Positions 43,640 to 55,500 of a stretch of 64,000 nucleotides of DNA are shown here, in pieces. The translations under genes and the position numbers were made by a program. The notes beneath the pieces are model-generated. The model ran no database searches. It worked only from the letters and a program-made list of their open reading frames with translations, and was not told the origin of the DNA. The stretch's first letter is position 1. Each line of letters starts with the position of its first letter. Source of the DNA: Lumbricus rubellus (lineage: Eukaryota; Annelida; Clitellata; Crassiclitellata; Lumbricidae); assembly GCA_945859605.1 (NCBI GenBank), contig OX243820.1, positions 27,116,777 to 27,180,776 on the forward strand. Direction: 5' to 3'.

Positions 43640-44735
43640 TTCAAATTATTGTTTATTTATTTATTGATTTCTTGGTAATAAAAATTGATCGATTGTCTAC
43701 CGCAATTGATGTCCATATAGCTGGTTACGAATTTCGACCACCTATTCTAACCCAGTCACGTTTGTTATTATTTATTATTCTCTAAACCTGGGACTGCTAC
43801 AGCCCCCAGGAAGAACCCCTGCGATGTGTGTGATCAGTCTACTACGTCATAGGATCTGTGACATCATCGAATTACGTCATAGGACCCTGTTTTGTCGTCA
43901 CAATGCTTGTAACGTCATAATGGCATTTTGAAGTCGTAGGGCAGGGTTATTTATAATCCTACATCGGACAATAATATTTTATTTTTATTATTATTATATT
44001 AATAGACTATTTAAAATCATGTGCTAACAAGTAACAAACTCAACCGTAAGTAGCCTACATAGCAGCCATAAGCTTACTGTTAATCGTGGTGATGTATCCT
44101 ACACCTAAACTTCCTAAAGCAATTATTATATAAAATTATTATTATTTGACGCAGGCCTAGCGACGTCACAGTAGTCTTATAAAATTATTACTTCGTCATT
44201 TGTTATTCTGTTGAGAAGATAATGAAGATTACAATCGCACGTTGCCAGAAGAGATCTGCGATAAAGAAAAAAAGTTGAGATCAGTTTCAGATTGTTAGTT
44301 AGGAGTATAATTATAATTACACGATTGGAAAATGCTTTCTCAAAAAGATCTTCTATAGGCCTACTGGGAAAACTCATCAAATGTGCTATCGACCAGACTG
44401 TATAGGGCCTATAGGTAGGGCTATAGAATAATAGATAGACAGGCCTACACCGACGTTGGAGAGAATCTCGCCGTTTGCGAAATGCAAGAATTCAAAAGAA
44501 GCTCACGAGGCAGATTAAACGTGTAGGCCTAACGCAAAGGCCTATTCGTTTATTTTCAATGCAACAGGCAAAGCGCTTTAGGTGTAGGATACATCACCAC
44601 GATTAACAGTAAGCTAATGGATACTCTGTACTTATGGTTGAGTTTGTTACTTGTTAATACATGATTTTAAATAGTCTAACACTTCGAAATTAACGTTTAT
44701 TAGAATTGATCTGCAAATATTTCCTTTAAACCAGT
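43640..44735. other. Upstream of coiled-coil gene; no gene recognised
   Basis: Putative promoter side. The motif TACGTCATAGGA recurs near 43851 and 43873. A block TAGGATACATCACCACGATTAA (split here as 20+2) at 44585-44608 is inverted relative to 44084-44104, with AGTAACAAACTCAACC also inverted, bracketing about 500 bp. Confidence 0.45.
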
Positions 44736-44872
44736 TGGCGGCATAACTCTAGTATCGGGGACCGATGTGTCGGTTATGGTTGTGAGGGTCGGTTAGAATC
44801 AGGTTAGGCGTTAAGGTTACGGACTAGGGTTAGTGTTGTCATTCGGTCCTCGATAGGCCTGCTATAGTTTTG
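44736..44872. mobile_element. Small inverted-repeat element with telomere-like core
   Basis: Ends TCTAGTATCGGGGACCGA and TCGGTCCTCGATAGGCC are inverted; interior GTGAGGGTCGGTTAGAATCA and GGGTTAGTGTTGTCATT. Related to 6966-7312. Confidence 0.6.
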
Positions 44873-45045
44873 CCAGCCTAGAATACGTATTGCTATAGGC
44901 GATAGGCTACGGTGTCGCCTAGTCTAGCCTATATCTAACGTAAGTGCATCATGATCTGCTAGTTAGTGAACGCAGGCTCTAAGCCACAGACCACTTTCAT
45001 TACCACACGTGAAAGTTCGTTCAATCTTCACAGCTGAGCAATTCC

Positions 45046-45103
45046 CACCACCACCACCACCACCACCACCACCACCACCACCACCACCACCACCACCACC
45101 ACC

Positions 45104-45137
<34 letters not shown>

Positions 45138-45145
45138 TCATCATC
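45046..45145 (+). repeat. (CCA)n(TCA)n trinucleotide array
   Basis: About 24 CCA followed by 9 TCA. PolyPro/polyGly frames are artefacts. Confidence 0.97.
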
Positions 45146-46193
45146 GTACAAGTTCAAACACGTGACAGCTGCTCAGAAAAGTAACACAGAGTTTCTGGTT
45201 AAGATTTTGTATTTCTTATAAAAATCGCTCAAATGAGAAGCACGTCAAATCAAAGATCAAAGCTGACTCAGACACAAAACAATGAAATTCGTACAATATT
45301 TACAGAGGCACATACCAGCCACTAATCTCTTAAATCGACAGCAAATAGCAAACAATGCATTGCATACAATATCTGCAATCAACAACAACAAAAAATCTGT
45401 GGTTAAAAAAAACAGAGAGTGATCTTTATTACCCACGTAGGCTAGTATTCACAATAAGACACAAGGCAATTGTTTTAAACCTTGCATTTTAAACCGTTTT
45501 ACTGTCATCCATAAAAGTCTTATGACTATTTAGGATCCAGACTGCAGCACACATGGAACGAAGGTAAACGTCGCAAAAAACAAATTACCTCATAAACCGG
45601 GTCCAGCATGTTGACATGAGATCCCAGTGAAATACAAGTCCTATGTATAAGTACTGTCTAATGTTATTCAATGCCTTCGTGTCCACATACTTTCAAATCC
45701 TCTACCAAAAACTGCCGCCTACAAATTAGACTGTGCAGACGCATATGGCCGAGTGCTTGACTACTTTATATAAGAGGTGGCGCCATATTTTTTTAACCAG
45801 GGCACCGCCAGGGTTGTCCTACAAGTGCATTGATTTATGCCTCGAATAAAGTCTTGGCACGGCAACAACCAGGTCAAAGACTTTTCTACCAGAGCAATAA
45901 CCCCAGTTTGCCATTCTTTAGTGTTGTCATTGATGGGGGAATTAACTCCAATTTATGGAGCAGGTCATTTTAAGAGTCTTACTGGCACGTCGAGTTAAAA
46001 TAGCAAAATGAAATTTTTGAACACAAAAAAACACAATTCACGTGCTAGATCCTGCTTAGAGCGAGCATAACTTAAGAGTCGGATTCTGAAGTAACACGAT
46101 CTGCAAATGATTTCAGATTTATAACGCAACCTTGATGAAAGATCAGTATCCTGCAAATACTTTCAGAAAGTTCTCCAAGTTGCTGGTCTAAGG
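45146..46193. other. No gene recognised; possible 3' UTR of WSB gene
   Basis: Downstream (- strand) of the WSB stop codon. TTTATT at 45425 is an AATAAA on the - strand; whether it ends the WSB transcript is unknown. Confidence 0.35.
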
Positions 46194-46550
46194 CAGTGGT
46201 TCCCAACCTTTTTTGACTTTAGGGCCACTTTTTCTAAGTTGGAGGACATGAGGGTCACTTTTTCTTAGTTGAACGACATTGGGGAGCCTCAATGCTACAA
46301 TTTAATTAACTTAAAGCATGAAATTTTTAGAATTGATTCAAAATAGAATGTTTTATGCTATTTATGGACGTAAAAATAAAATAATTTGTAATAGAAAACG
46401 ATTATATGTTCTATCCTGTCCAAATTGTCAATTTTTCATATATTTGTTAATTCTTTGAGATATGAGAGCCCTTTTGTTAGGCATAGCGGTCCATTTCTTT
46501 AGGCCTCGCGGGCCACTTTTGGCTCGTGGGCCACGGGTTGGGAACCACTG
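46194..46550. mobile_element. hAT-type MITE
   Basis: Ends CAGTGGTTCCCAACC and GGTTGGGAACCACTG, classical hAT termini. Flanks GTCTAAGG and CTCTAAGG match at 7 of 8 bases, an 8-bp target duplication with one change. 357 bp, non-coding. Confidence 0.9.
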
Positions 46551-47754
46551 CTCTAAGGAGTCCACTGTAAATTGACATAATTTGACAGAACTTTAACAAC
46601 AGACAAGTAAATATTACTGTCACTTTAAAAACTCTTTAACTACAGCATTTAACATAAAAATAAGCACACGCAGTTAGTAAACCGAGAATGGTCAGACCAG
46701 AATTCCACATGACTCGAAATTATCAAGCACTACCGGGTATCATGCCCGTCACATAGAGATGTTAAATATAACCGGATAACATGTTACAAAGACCAGATAC
46801 AACATAGAAATATATAATAAGCACAGAGGTGAGTTCAAGTTTCTGATTGCCGTAACAACTTTCTGCACCATCAGACGCACCAGTGAGGAAAACATAACAT
46901 CCACTGATGAAAGAAAGGCTCAGTGTAATTGAATACAGCAGCAGTAGAACTTTCATGAATGCATGCATAGACTGCTTATGACCAGGTTAACTAGACAAAC
47001 TCCACGCATAAATAGTTCTATTTCATTTACTTTCTAAAACAAATCCTAGTTTCGTCACTCCTAAACATTCATCAGTAATATCATACTCGTCACAGAACTG
47101 TACATAAGCAGTCAAGTTTTGCACCAAGTAAATGCCAGCACAATACAACATGTCAAAATGTGGTTCAAAGACCACATTAACACCAGGTTCTTGTGATTGC
47201 AGAGTACTACAAACACAAATAATTTACATGTGGTAGAAACTGACAGCACTTCAGAATTGCACAGGAACATGCAGACCAGAATCAAATGAATTTACTTGCA
47301 GTATACATCACACAGTCATGCCTATGAAATTGAAATTGACTTTAAAAAAGATGCGAGTGATGTTTTTGCAGGCAGCATTTAAGGCACCGGTCAACGTCAA
47401 TACTAAGAGAAGCCAGAGGTCATGGAACTGATGGTGATGACTTTCAATTGGAAACTACAACACTTTGCTCAACTACGGCAGTCCATGTATGCCCAGCGCA
47501 TGTCAACTGCCCAGTTTATCTGGTCCCAGGTTCCACGACATGTTAACCTGGATCATGTCCTGCTCCGACCTGTTAACCCAAAAGGCTTAGTGTTTAGGAT
47601 TCAGATACCAAACCTTACCGCAAGCAATGCAGCAGCATGTGAAAAACTGTCATAGTCAGAATTTAGATTAAGTAGGCCTACCTTTAGATGTTTCTTCTGT
47701 TTACTCCAGATGCCTCACCATTATTTCTTAGTTGACAGCAGGTTTAACAAAGAA
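46551..47754. other. No gene recognised
   Basis: AT-rich. The frame at 46762-46968 (-) looks hydrophobic but has no supporting splice or domain evidence. Confidence 0.4.
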
Positions 47755-47925
47755 TATGCTTACTTACTTACTTACAATCAGTGGTTTAATCAAGAATATG
47801 CTTACTTACTTACTTACTTACAATCAGTGGTTTAATAAAGAATATGCTTTCTTACTTACTTACTTACAATCAGTGGTTTAATAAAGAATATGCTTTCTTA
47901 CTTACTTACAATCAGTGTATAAAAC
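47755..47925 (+). repeat. ~50-bp tandem repeat with (TTAC)n
   Basis: Four copies of AAGAATATGCTTACTTACTT, then ACAATCAGTGGTTTAATA. Confidence 0.9.
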
Positions 47926-48344
47926 TATACCTCACCATGTAAAACCAGATGGAGATGAAAATGGTACAAGCAGTGAATTCTGGCGAACGACAGTATAATA
48001 CAGAACAGTAGCAAAACACACAATTAGCAACAATATTCAACAAGATGAGTAAACATTCAAAGTTTAAACGACATTAAATCACAAACATTTTTGTAGCACC
48101 AAATCAAGAATTCGATGAGTAACACAATTTGAGAAAATCATGACCGTCATATAATTATCTGTACATTATGTTTGACAAATTACTACACAGAAAACTTTGT
48201 CACATCAACTTCCTTCTTTTTTTGGAATGTATCTAGTGTATTTCCACTGTATTTCTAATTTATATATAACCAACTTTTGATGTAAATACTACATGTAAAT
48301 ATTACTTTCTGATGCATTTTTCATTAAACTCAAAACAGTACTTT

Positions 48345-48425
48345 TTGCAATGCAGGAGTCAGTAGCACCTCGGAGAAATCCTTCTGAAGAGGTGCTATAG
48401 AAGTTTCTGAATGAATGAATTGGTA
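48345..48425 (+). mobile_element. SINE/LINE 3' tail
   Basis: AGCACCTCGGAGAAATCCTT, then GAAGAGGTGCTATAGAAG and a GAAT end. Confidence 0.65.
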
Positions 48426-48660
48426 AATAAAAATACACATGATTGCTCACAGTAACTACATCTAACTAATTTCTCAACTATTTGAACATATGGGAATGCC
48501 CAAAATTTCTACATCTAACTAATTTCTCAGCTATTTCAACATCTCTCGTCCTTCTGCACTTGGAGCACCTCTGAATGAGGTGTGACACAAATTAACAGAT
48601 ACAGAACAATAAGTATCCCTACATGTAACTACTTTGATCACCTATTCTCACTGTTACGAT

Positions 48661-49020
48661 TAGGGCTGCACCAAAAATTCGCTTCACATTCGCTTCAGGG
48701 AGCGGCAAAATAGCTGTTCAGCATTCAGCCGAATAGTAGTCGAACCGAATATGAATAGTCGCCATGTGACATCTGTTTTTGCATATGCAGCTGCTATAGC
48801 GTGTGTAAACAAACTGGCAGAAGGATGCAAAACTTACATGTAATTAACTGTTTACGTTTAGTTTTAAATATTAAATTTACTGAATTGAAAATTTTGCTTA
48901 TATTTGAAATTTTTAATGTTATCAGTAGACATAATATGTACACAATTCGTATTCCGAATAGTTGATCCAATTATTCATATTGGGCCGAATAGTGATAGTC
49001 ACCTATTCAGTACAGCCCTG
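48661..49020. mobile_element. hAT-type MITE
   Basis: Ends TAGGGCTGCACCAAAAAT and TTCAGTACAGCCCTG. Flanks GTTACGAT and GTTAGGAT match at 7 of 8. Interior has TTCGGCCGAATAG-like palindromic motifs. Confidence 0.85.
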
Positions 49021-49355
49021 GTTAGGATGCACTCAAAATATGAACTCGTTAATTTGCATATACACAAATTAAACACCGCATAATCAGACGGCAGAAATAC
49101 TACTTTGATTAAACGATTTAAAAACTCTCAATCGCAAAAGACAACAATCAGCAAACAACCGAAACAGCAAAAAACGAGACATAATAATACTTCCATTTCT
49201 GCCAAAAAAAACGAACGGGCAGTGGACAGAGAGAGTCGACGCTCTTCAGAAAGTTAAGATCAGACGTTATGGAGAAATATCGCACAAATACGCGTTTTGC
49301 AACTGTTACACACGCACGAACCGCGACCAACAACAAGCACAACATGGAAAGCCCT

Positions 49356-49521
49356 TTACAGCTGCTCGTAGCGAAGAAACTTCTGCATCATCTTGGGAAT
49401 CATCGAAAGCGCACCCACTTTGTCGGACGATAAAAGTCGACGGACCGTCAGGCGACACATGCGCTGCAGACTGGCAACACGCCTCGGCGACTCAAAGATC
49501 AAAGCCTTGCCTTTCGTGGTT
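49356..49521 (-). CDS. WSB: WSB exon 8: SOCS box and stop
   Basis: Acceptor GAAACTTTGCAG; enters in phase 2 completing Gly. Encodes last WD strand (TTKGKALIFESP), BC box SLQRMCRLTVRR and Cul5-box region; TAA at 49356-49358. Confidence 0.93.
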
Positions 49522-52500
49522 CTGCAAAGTTTCAAAATAGATTTAATTACCGTCAGTCGTAGAAAATACTAAATGAGTGCAAAGTACGTCGACTAAGGAC
49601 GCATAAAATGCTGCAATTTGTAATTAACCCGAGTCCTTGCGTCTAAATCAAGTTAGCCACTCTCATCGTGGACTACCACGCTCTTTAAACTATTATGCTT
49701 GCTAAAAAGTATCAGCAAAGGACAAGGCTGACAACAACAAAAAATAATTCTGGCCTTTCAATTTAGAGGAACTACAGTTCAAAACCCAAGTTTTTATCAT
49801 GTACAGCCTATCTCAATCATCTGACCTGTTACACAATTCAGCATGTCTAAGAAGTCCCAACAAAGACTCATTTAAATGATCGAAAAAACATACATGAAAA
49901 TACATAAACACACACACATAAATCAATACAGACATACTTGCTTAGATTATTTTCATTTATACACGACGTACAAACACTCATAATTGCAAAAAATAGAGCA
50001 TTTCATAATGCAGAAAAAAACATATGCAAGATTTTCAACTCTCGCTCAAGTCTTGTCATGCTTCCGGCAAAATTCACACAACAATAATTGGGTGGCTCAT
50101 GCGAAAAGTGTACTTAAGACACACAATCTGCCACATAAGTAACCTTTGCTAAACTTTCTATGCTGAAGAACTAAAGGTCACTCATTAGGTCATCAGAAGA
50201 CTTACCCGACGGCCAGTGACGAACCGCCACCTGGTGAGAAGCGACAGAACGACGCGTCTTCGACGTCGGCCACTCGCACAGGAACGTCCGGTTCAAAGAT
50301 GTCCCAGAAACGAACAAATCTACAGAATAACGCACACAGACATCAGACACATACAGCTACTGGTACTTATAATCTGTGAGACCATCCAGAAATATTTATC
50401 TTTCAATTAAATTAAATTCTTTTATTGACACCAAACAGCACAGCATCAACAAATTCAAGCAGTACAAAATTCATTTTTAATTAAACACCGACACATTATC
50501 TACCCCCAAAATCCCTAAATGGGCAACAATGCTCCGCTGTCATGGAGTCCCATTTCTTTTAATTTTAAGTTGGCAGGAAAGATGAACAAGCAGCAACGAA
50601 AATAAACAAATCATGACTAAATTAATAAGTTTCAACATCATATTTTCTTTATCAAAGCAACAAACAGAACGACATCAACCGTAAAGCATCTTCAACAAAA
50701 CAGTAGCCAAAACATTCACAATCCATGGTCCTACTCAATTAGAGTCACAGCAGCCAAGCTAAACACATGATGCAGCCAAACAAGATTTTAAAAAATTAAG
50801 GACACACATATCCACTTACACCACACACACATACAGTGATATATAAATAATTATATATATATAAATAATTCTATAATATGTATATACAATAGTCGTGTAG
50901 ACTTGTGATGAGGTAGTAGCATGTAGCCAGCAGGCTGTAATTTGTTTCTAATTAAATCCGGCAAGATTATAACGACCAGAAGTCAAAGCGGATCATAATA
51001 CTAATTGGATTTCAGCTGCAATGATTTGCTAGATCCACAAGAACAGTTCCTCCTGAACCGTTTCAACGTTACATTATAAAATATTGTGACATTGTGATTT
51101 GAACAGGAAGGACTATTTCTAATGTATAAGTTAAAGAAAGTAATGTTGTTCAAAAGCGCTCTGGTTATTCTTATCACGGAAGATTTTTATCACATAGCAA
51201 TCATATAATCTGCTATCTGAGATCCTTTGGCAAGTTTCTCTTAAAAAGGTCCTAGGCAAATCTTTGATTACACTCACAATTAGCATTCCTTCATGGTCAA
51301 AGAAAAGATGAAGATGTTAAACAGGTCAGCAAAGGAGGAAAATGTTAAACTGTAGGTAAGCCAATGAGGAAGATGTTAAACAGGTCAGCTAATGACGAAG
51401 ATGTCAAGCAGGTCAGCCAATGAGAAGGATGTTAAACAGGTCAGCCAATGAGGACAATGTAAAACAGGTCAGCACTAAGTGTCAGGTTTTCTGATAACTA
51501 CTGTGATTTATAAGGGTTTGACAATAAACACAAATAATGGCAAGACTAGAAGTAACAACACCTATAATAGCATGACAGCATTTTAAGGAGAAAAGGCAAA
51601 GGGATGTTGAAAGCAGCCAGTCGATAACTCAATTAGTTAGAATATTTATAACCATTAACCATGCAAAACTACTTTTATCTTACAAATTACTTACAAGTGG
51701 CCAGTATTGAGAAATAAATTTAAAATTCACATAGCCAAGTATTTTGCCATTTAGAACTTACCCGTCAATGCAGACTGTTCCCAAGTGTTTTCCGTCAGGT
51801 GAGAATGAAAGACTTCGGAGGTGAGCTCCGTTTTCTCCACCAGCGTAGATGAGAGATGGAACCGGTATCAGGTGACTAAAACAACACAATTTAAGATTAA
51901 ATATTAAAGGCTTCAAATGACTGTAAATGTTGTGTAAACTTAAATCTTCTAATGTCTCAGTGAAACACAAAAAAGATGTAAAGTCTTTTCAGCTTGTGTC
52001 AGAGACGATTAAGTGTCTGATTTTTTCTAGAGACATCGTCTCACCATGTTTCATCAAATTTACAATGAGCAGATAATATTAGCAACTTCTGTAACAGTTC
52101 AAAATCAAATGAAAATCCCCTTGACTGAATTTATAGAGTTAAAACATCTAAGCAATTAGTGCTTAGCACTTTTCCCCTGGGGTCTCATTGGTCCCAAGTT
52201 TTTCAATCCGACTTAGGGCTGACCATTGGCTGATTCCTTGAGTAATATGATATTGGCAACATAACAATGATAATGGCAACTGCAAATTTATATAGCACCA
52301 CAAAAATATTCTCATCAGAGGTGTTTCCTGATGACCAAACATTTTCATATAAAGCAGGTTCACAAGAACAAATAAAATTCAGCACAGTTAAAGTGATGCT
52401 AACATCTTATGGATGGCCCAGAGCCCCCATTCTGTTTAAAGAAAAAATTTCAGTAACCCAGGACAAACAGTCAACCATTATTCAGAAGTATTTGAACAGG

Positions 52501-55500
52501 ACTCTCTGTCTCACCAGAGCTCGAGAATAGGCACGGCTAGCAGGACGTCCCAGATGACAACACGCGAATCGAATGACGCTGTGGCGAGCAGAGCGCCATC
52601 TGGCGAGAAGTCACACTTGGAAACCGTGTGGTGGTGACCTTCGAAGCGACTGATCAGACTGTACGTCTCCATGTTCCACAGCTCAACCTGGACGCACAAA
52701 AACGCAATCACAAAATAAGTATTTAATGCACATTGGTAATAGCATGGTGAGCTAGATATCTGATAAAATGCATCGATTATTATCTCTTTGCGTTGATGTC
52801 ATGGATTAACCTATCATCATAAATCGAAAAACTGCAAAAATTGAGACAAGAAAGTTACAACTGGTCAGCTAGTGAGCAGTCACCAAACAGGTCAGCCAAA
52901 GAGGGATATGTTAAACAGGTCAGCCAATGAGGGATATGTTAAACAGGTCAGCCAATGAGGAATATGTTAAACAGGTCAACAAATGAGAAAGATGTTACAC
53001 AAATCCAGTGGTCTACCAATGAGGAAGTGTTTAAAAACGATATCCAATGAGGTAGATTTCAAACTTGTCATAACAGTGTCAGATTTTAGCCACTCTGACA
53101 AGGGTTTGACAGCTAACACTAATTATTATTATGGCTGAACTGAGGCTACACTGTAACAACGAAAGAATTTTAAAAAAGGGTCAATGCAAGGCCTTTTGGA
53201 AGTTCTACTCCAAGTTTTTCAACTTGCTCTCTAATAACATTTGATTTCTCAACACAAGACAAGCAACAATTTTTCACAAGACTTGTAAATTGACAGAGAG
53301 GGCATGGCCAGCCAGTAGTCACATTATCAAAATCAGATAATTAGTAATTTCTCATCTCCACCAAAAATGTGTAGTCACAACATCCAAAAGCGTTTCATGC
53401 AAAAAACCAGAATCCACTTTGAAATCTTGGAGACTTGTAACTGACCGTTTTTCGGTCACCGACTGAAGCGACCATCTTGGAGTCTGGAGACCAGGCATAG
53501 CCGCAGACAATCTTTGCCTTCGACTTCAGAGTCTTGATCAGGTTTCCTTCGTCTTCGAAGTCCCAGACTTTAAGCGTCGAGTCGTGGGAGGCCGAGACGA
53601 GACAGAGACTTCCGTCCGGGGAAAAACCCAGTTCGCTGATTATTCCCGTGTGGTCGATCAGCTCCAGCTTGAGACATCCTAAAAACAAAAGCAATCAGAT
53701 TCACACTCGTTACATCAGAATTAGAATACATAAGAAAATATCTTCTCTAAACCTAATAGAGTTTAACCCTTAAACGACCAGCAAAATTTTCCACCTATAG
53801 GGTCCGACGACCAGCGATTTTGGCCTAGAGCAGCTATACAGTAGACAATTTTGTACTTGTGTTATCTTAGTCAATTCTTGACCATCATGCATAATGTAGA
53901 CATCATTCTTTAGCATTTTATCTCCTCTTCCCATATCTTCGCCCAGAATTGAACAAAAAATTGCAGGGTACTCATAATAATTGAAAGAACAAGTACGTAG
54001 ATCAACCAGAGAAGCAGCCCTGCCATGGGTATGTAGTGCCAAAGATCTAATGCTTCATTTCCTTGGCATAGTACAGTATATTATTATGGCCAGTCTTCTC
54101 CTTGTTCAACTGGTTGTCCAACTGATTATAGTGTTCAATCAGTGTGCTAGAAGGCGCCAGTCTACAATTTCCATACCCTGGCATAGATATAATAGATATG
54201 AACCTTAACACTCAACTGCCGGTTCGATATGGAAATGAACATAATAGGAAGGTTCCCACAAAACAATCTCATCGAATCTCAACAATTAGACATACCCAAA
54301 AAGCAAAGAATCACATTAAATTAGCCTTTAGCTCAGATAAAATTTAATTAATAACCTTTGCTCTCTAGAGTACTTGTATTATAATATAAAAGAGCCATTA
54401 CGAGGCAATGCAAAATGGTTAATATACCATTACAGGACTGCAGACCCACCAGGTCAAGTGTATTGTCACGATACAGTCACAATGTCATTGCTAACACACT
54501 GCCACCCTGATCATGCAACTAGCATTGGCCATAACTGCAGCCATTAACTCTTGCATGGGAAGGGTCAATAAAAGTCTTTATGATGCAATTACACTGCACA
54601 GTAAAAAATCTATTGCTAGCACAAAATGTTCATGCTGTGTCCAGCCTGACCTATACAATGATGTAAACCTGCCAGGCTAATCACCGTGCTTATTCCCGAC
54701 ATCTGTTAAGTATCTGATGCAAGATCTCAGGCTGCTTAGCAGGCCTTAGGTCAACAACAGAAATTCTTGAACTAGATTAAGGATGAAGGGCCGTTTTAAA
54801 ATCCCCAAAATTATCGAGACCACTCAACAGAATCCCAATCCCAATCATTAGACACCACTACAATCACAATCATTAGACACTAATTGTGCATTTCCGTTAA
54901 CAAGATCTCATGATAGATCTGTCTCAAGCCATGAGACAGATCATACATGTATCAGTCTGGCTATTAGATAGATCTGACATATCAGATCAACTGATTATTC
55001 GACAAGACGATCCAGACAAATTATGCCCATATGCCAGCGGAGGGAAGATAAAAACATCAGATCTATAACAAAAAAACCATTGTCTATAAAGTAGACTGGT
55101 TTTTGGAGCAGTGCCAAGAGTTTCTAGGCCTCGGCAGCTGAATGACGAATGTTGGCATCCAGCCAACACAAGTGAGCTTAAAAATTCCAGCCGTTGGGCA
55201 AGCTCCATTTGTCTCTGATAGCATCCTTTAAACTATTCGTGACTGATGGATCATATTATATTGATGCACCATTGTAAAACTGTGCAACAATTAACAACAC
55301 AGACTTGATAGGAGCAGCTGTATGCTACATCCCAAATCAACATTCCCGACAAGCCGTTATTGCTCATACATTTTGCTTACATAGGGCATTCCTGCATGCA
55401 CGATAACGCCTGAATTTATTTCCTTCTGCTACAAAAGCCTACGTGAATATAAACTCCCATGAGTAACAAAAAAGCATTTATGACGCAACTCAAGCAGCAA

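Noticed and set aside
45046..45145. CRISPR or other structured prokaryotic array
   Set aside because: All arrays here are simple eukaryotic micro- or minisatellites without unique spacers.
44963..45221. PolyPro and polyGly frames
   Set aside because: (CCA)n array.
46762..46968. Short hydrophobic protein on the - strand
   Set aside because: No splice sites, domain or second line of evidence; may be WSB 3' UTR.
53761..54420. piggyBac element
   Set aside because: A TTAA-flanked CCCTTAAACGACCAG end is suggestive, but no opposite terminus or transposase motif was found.
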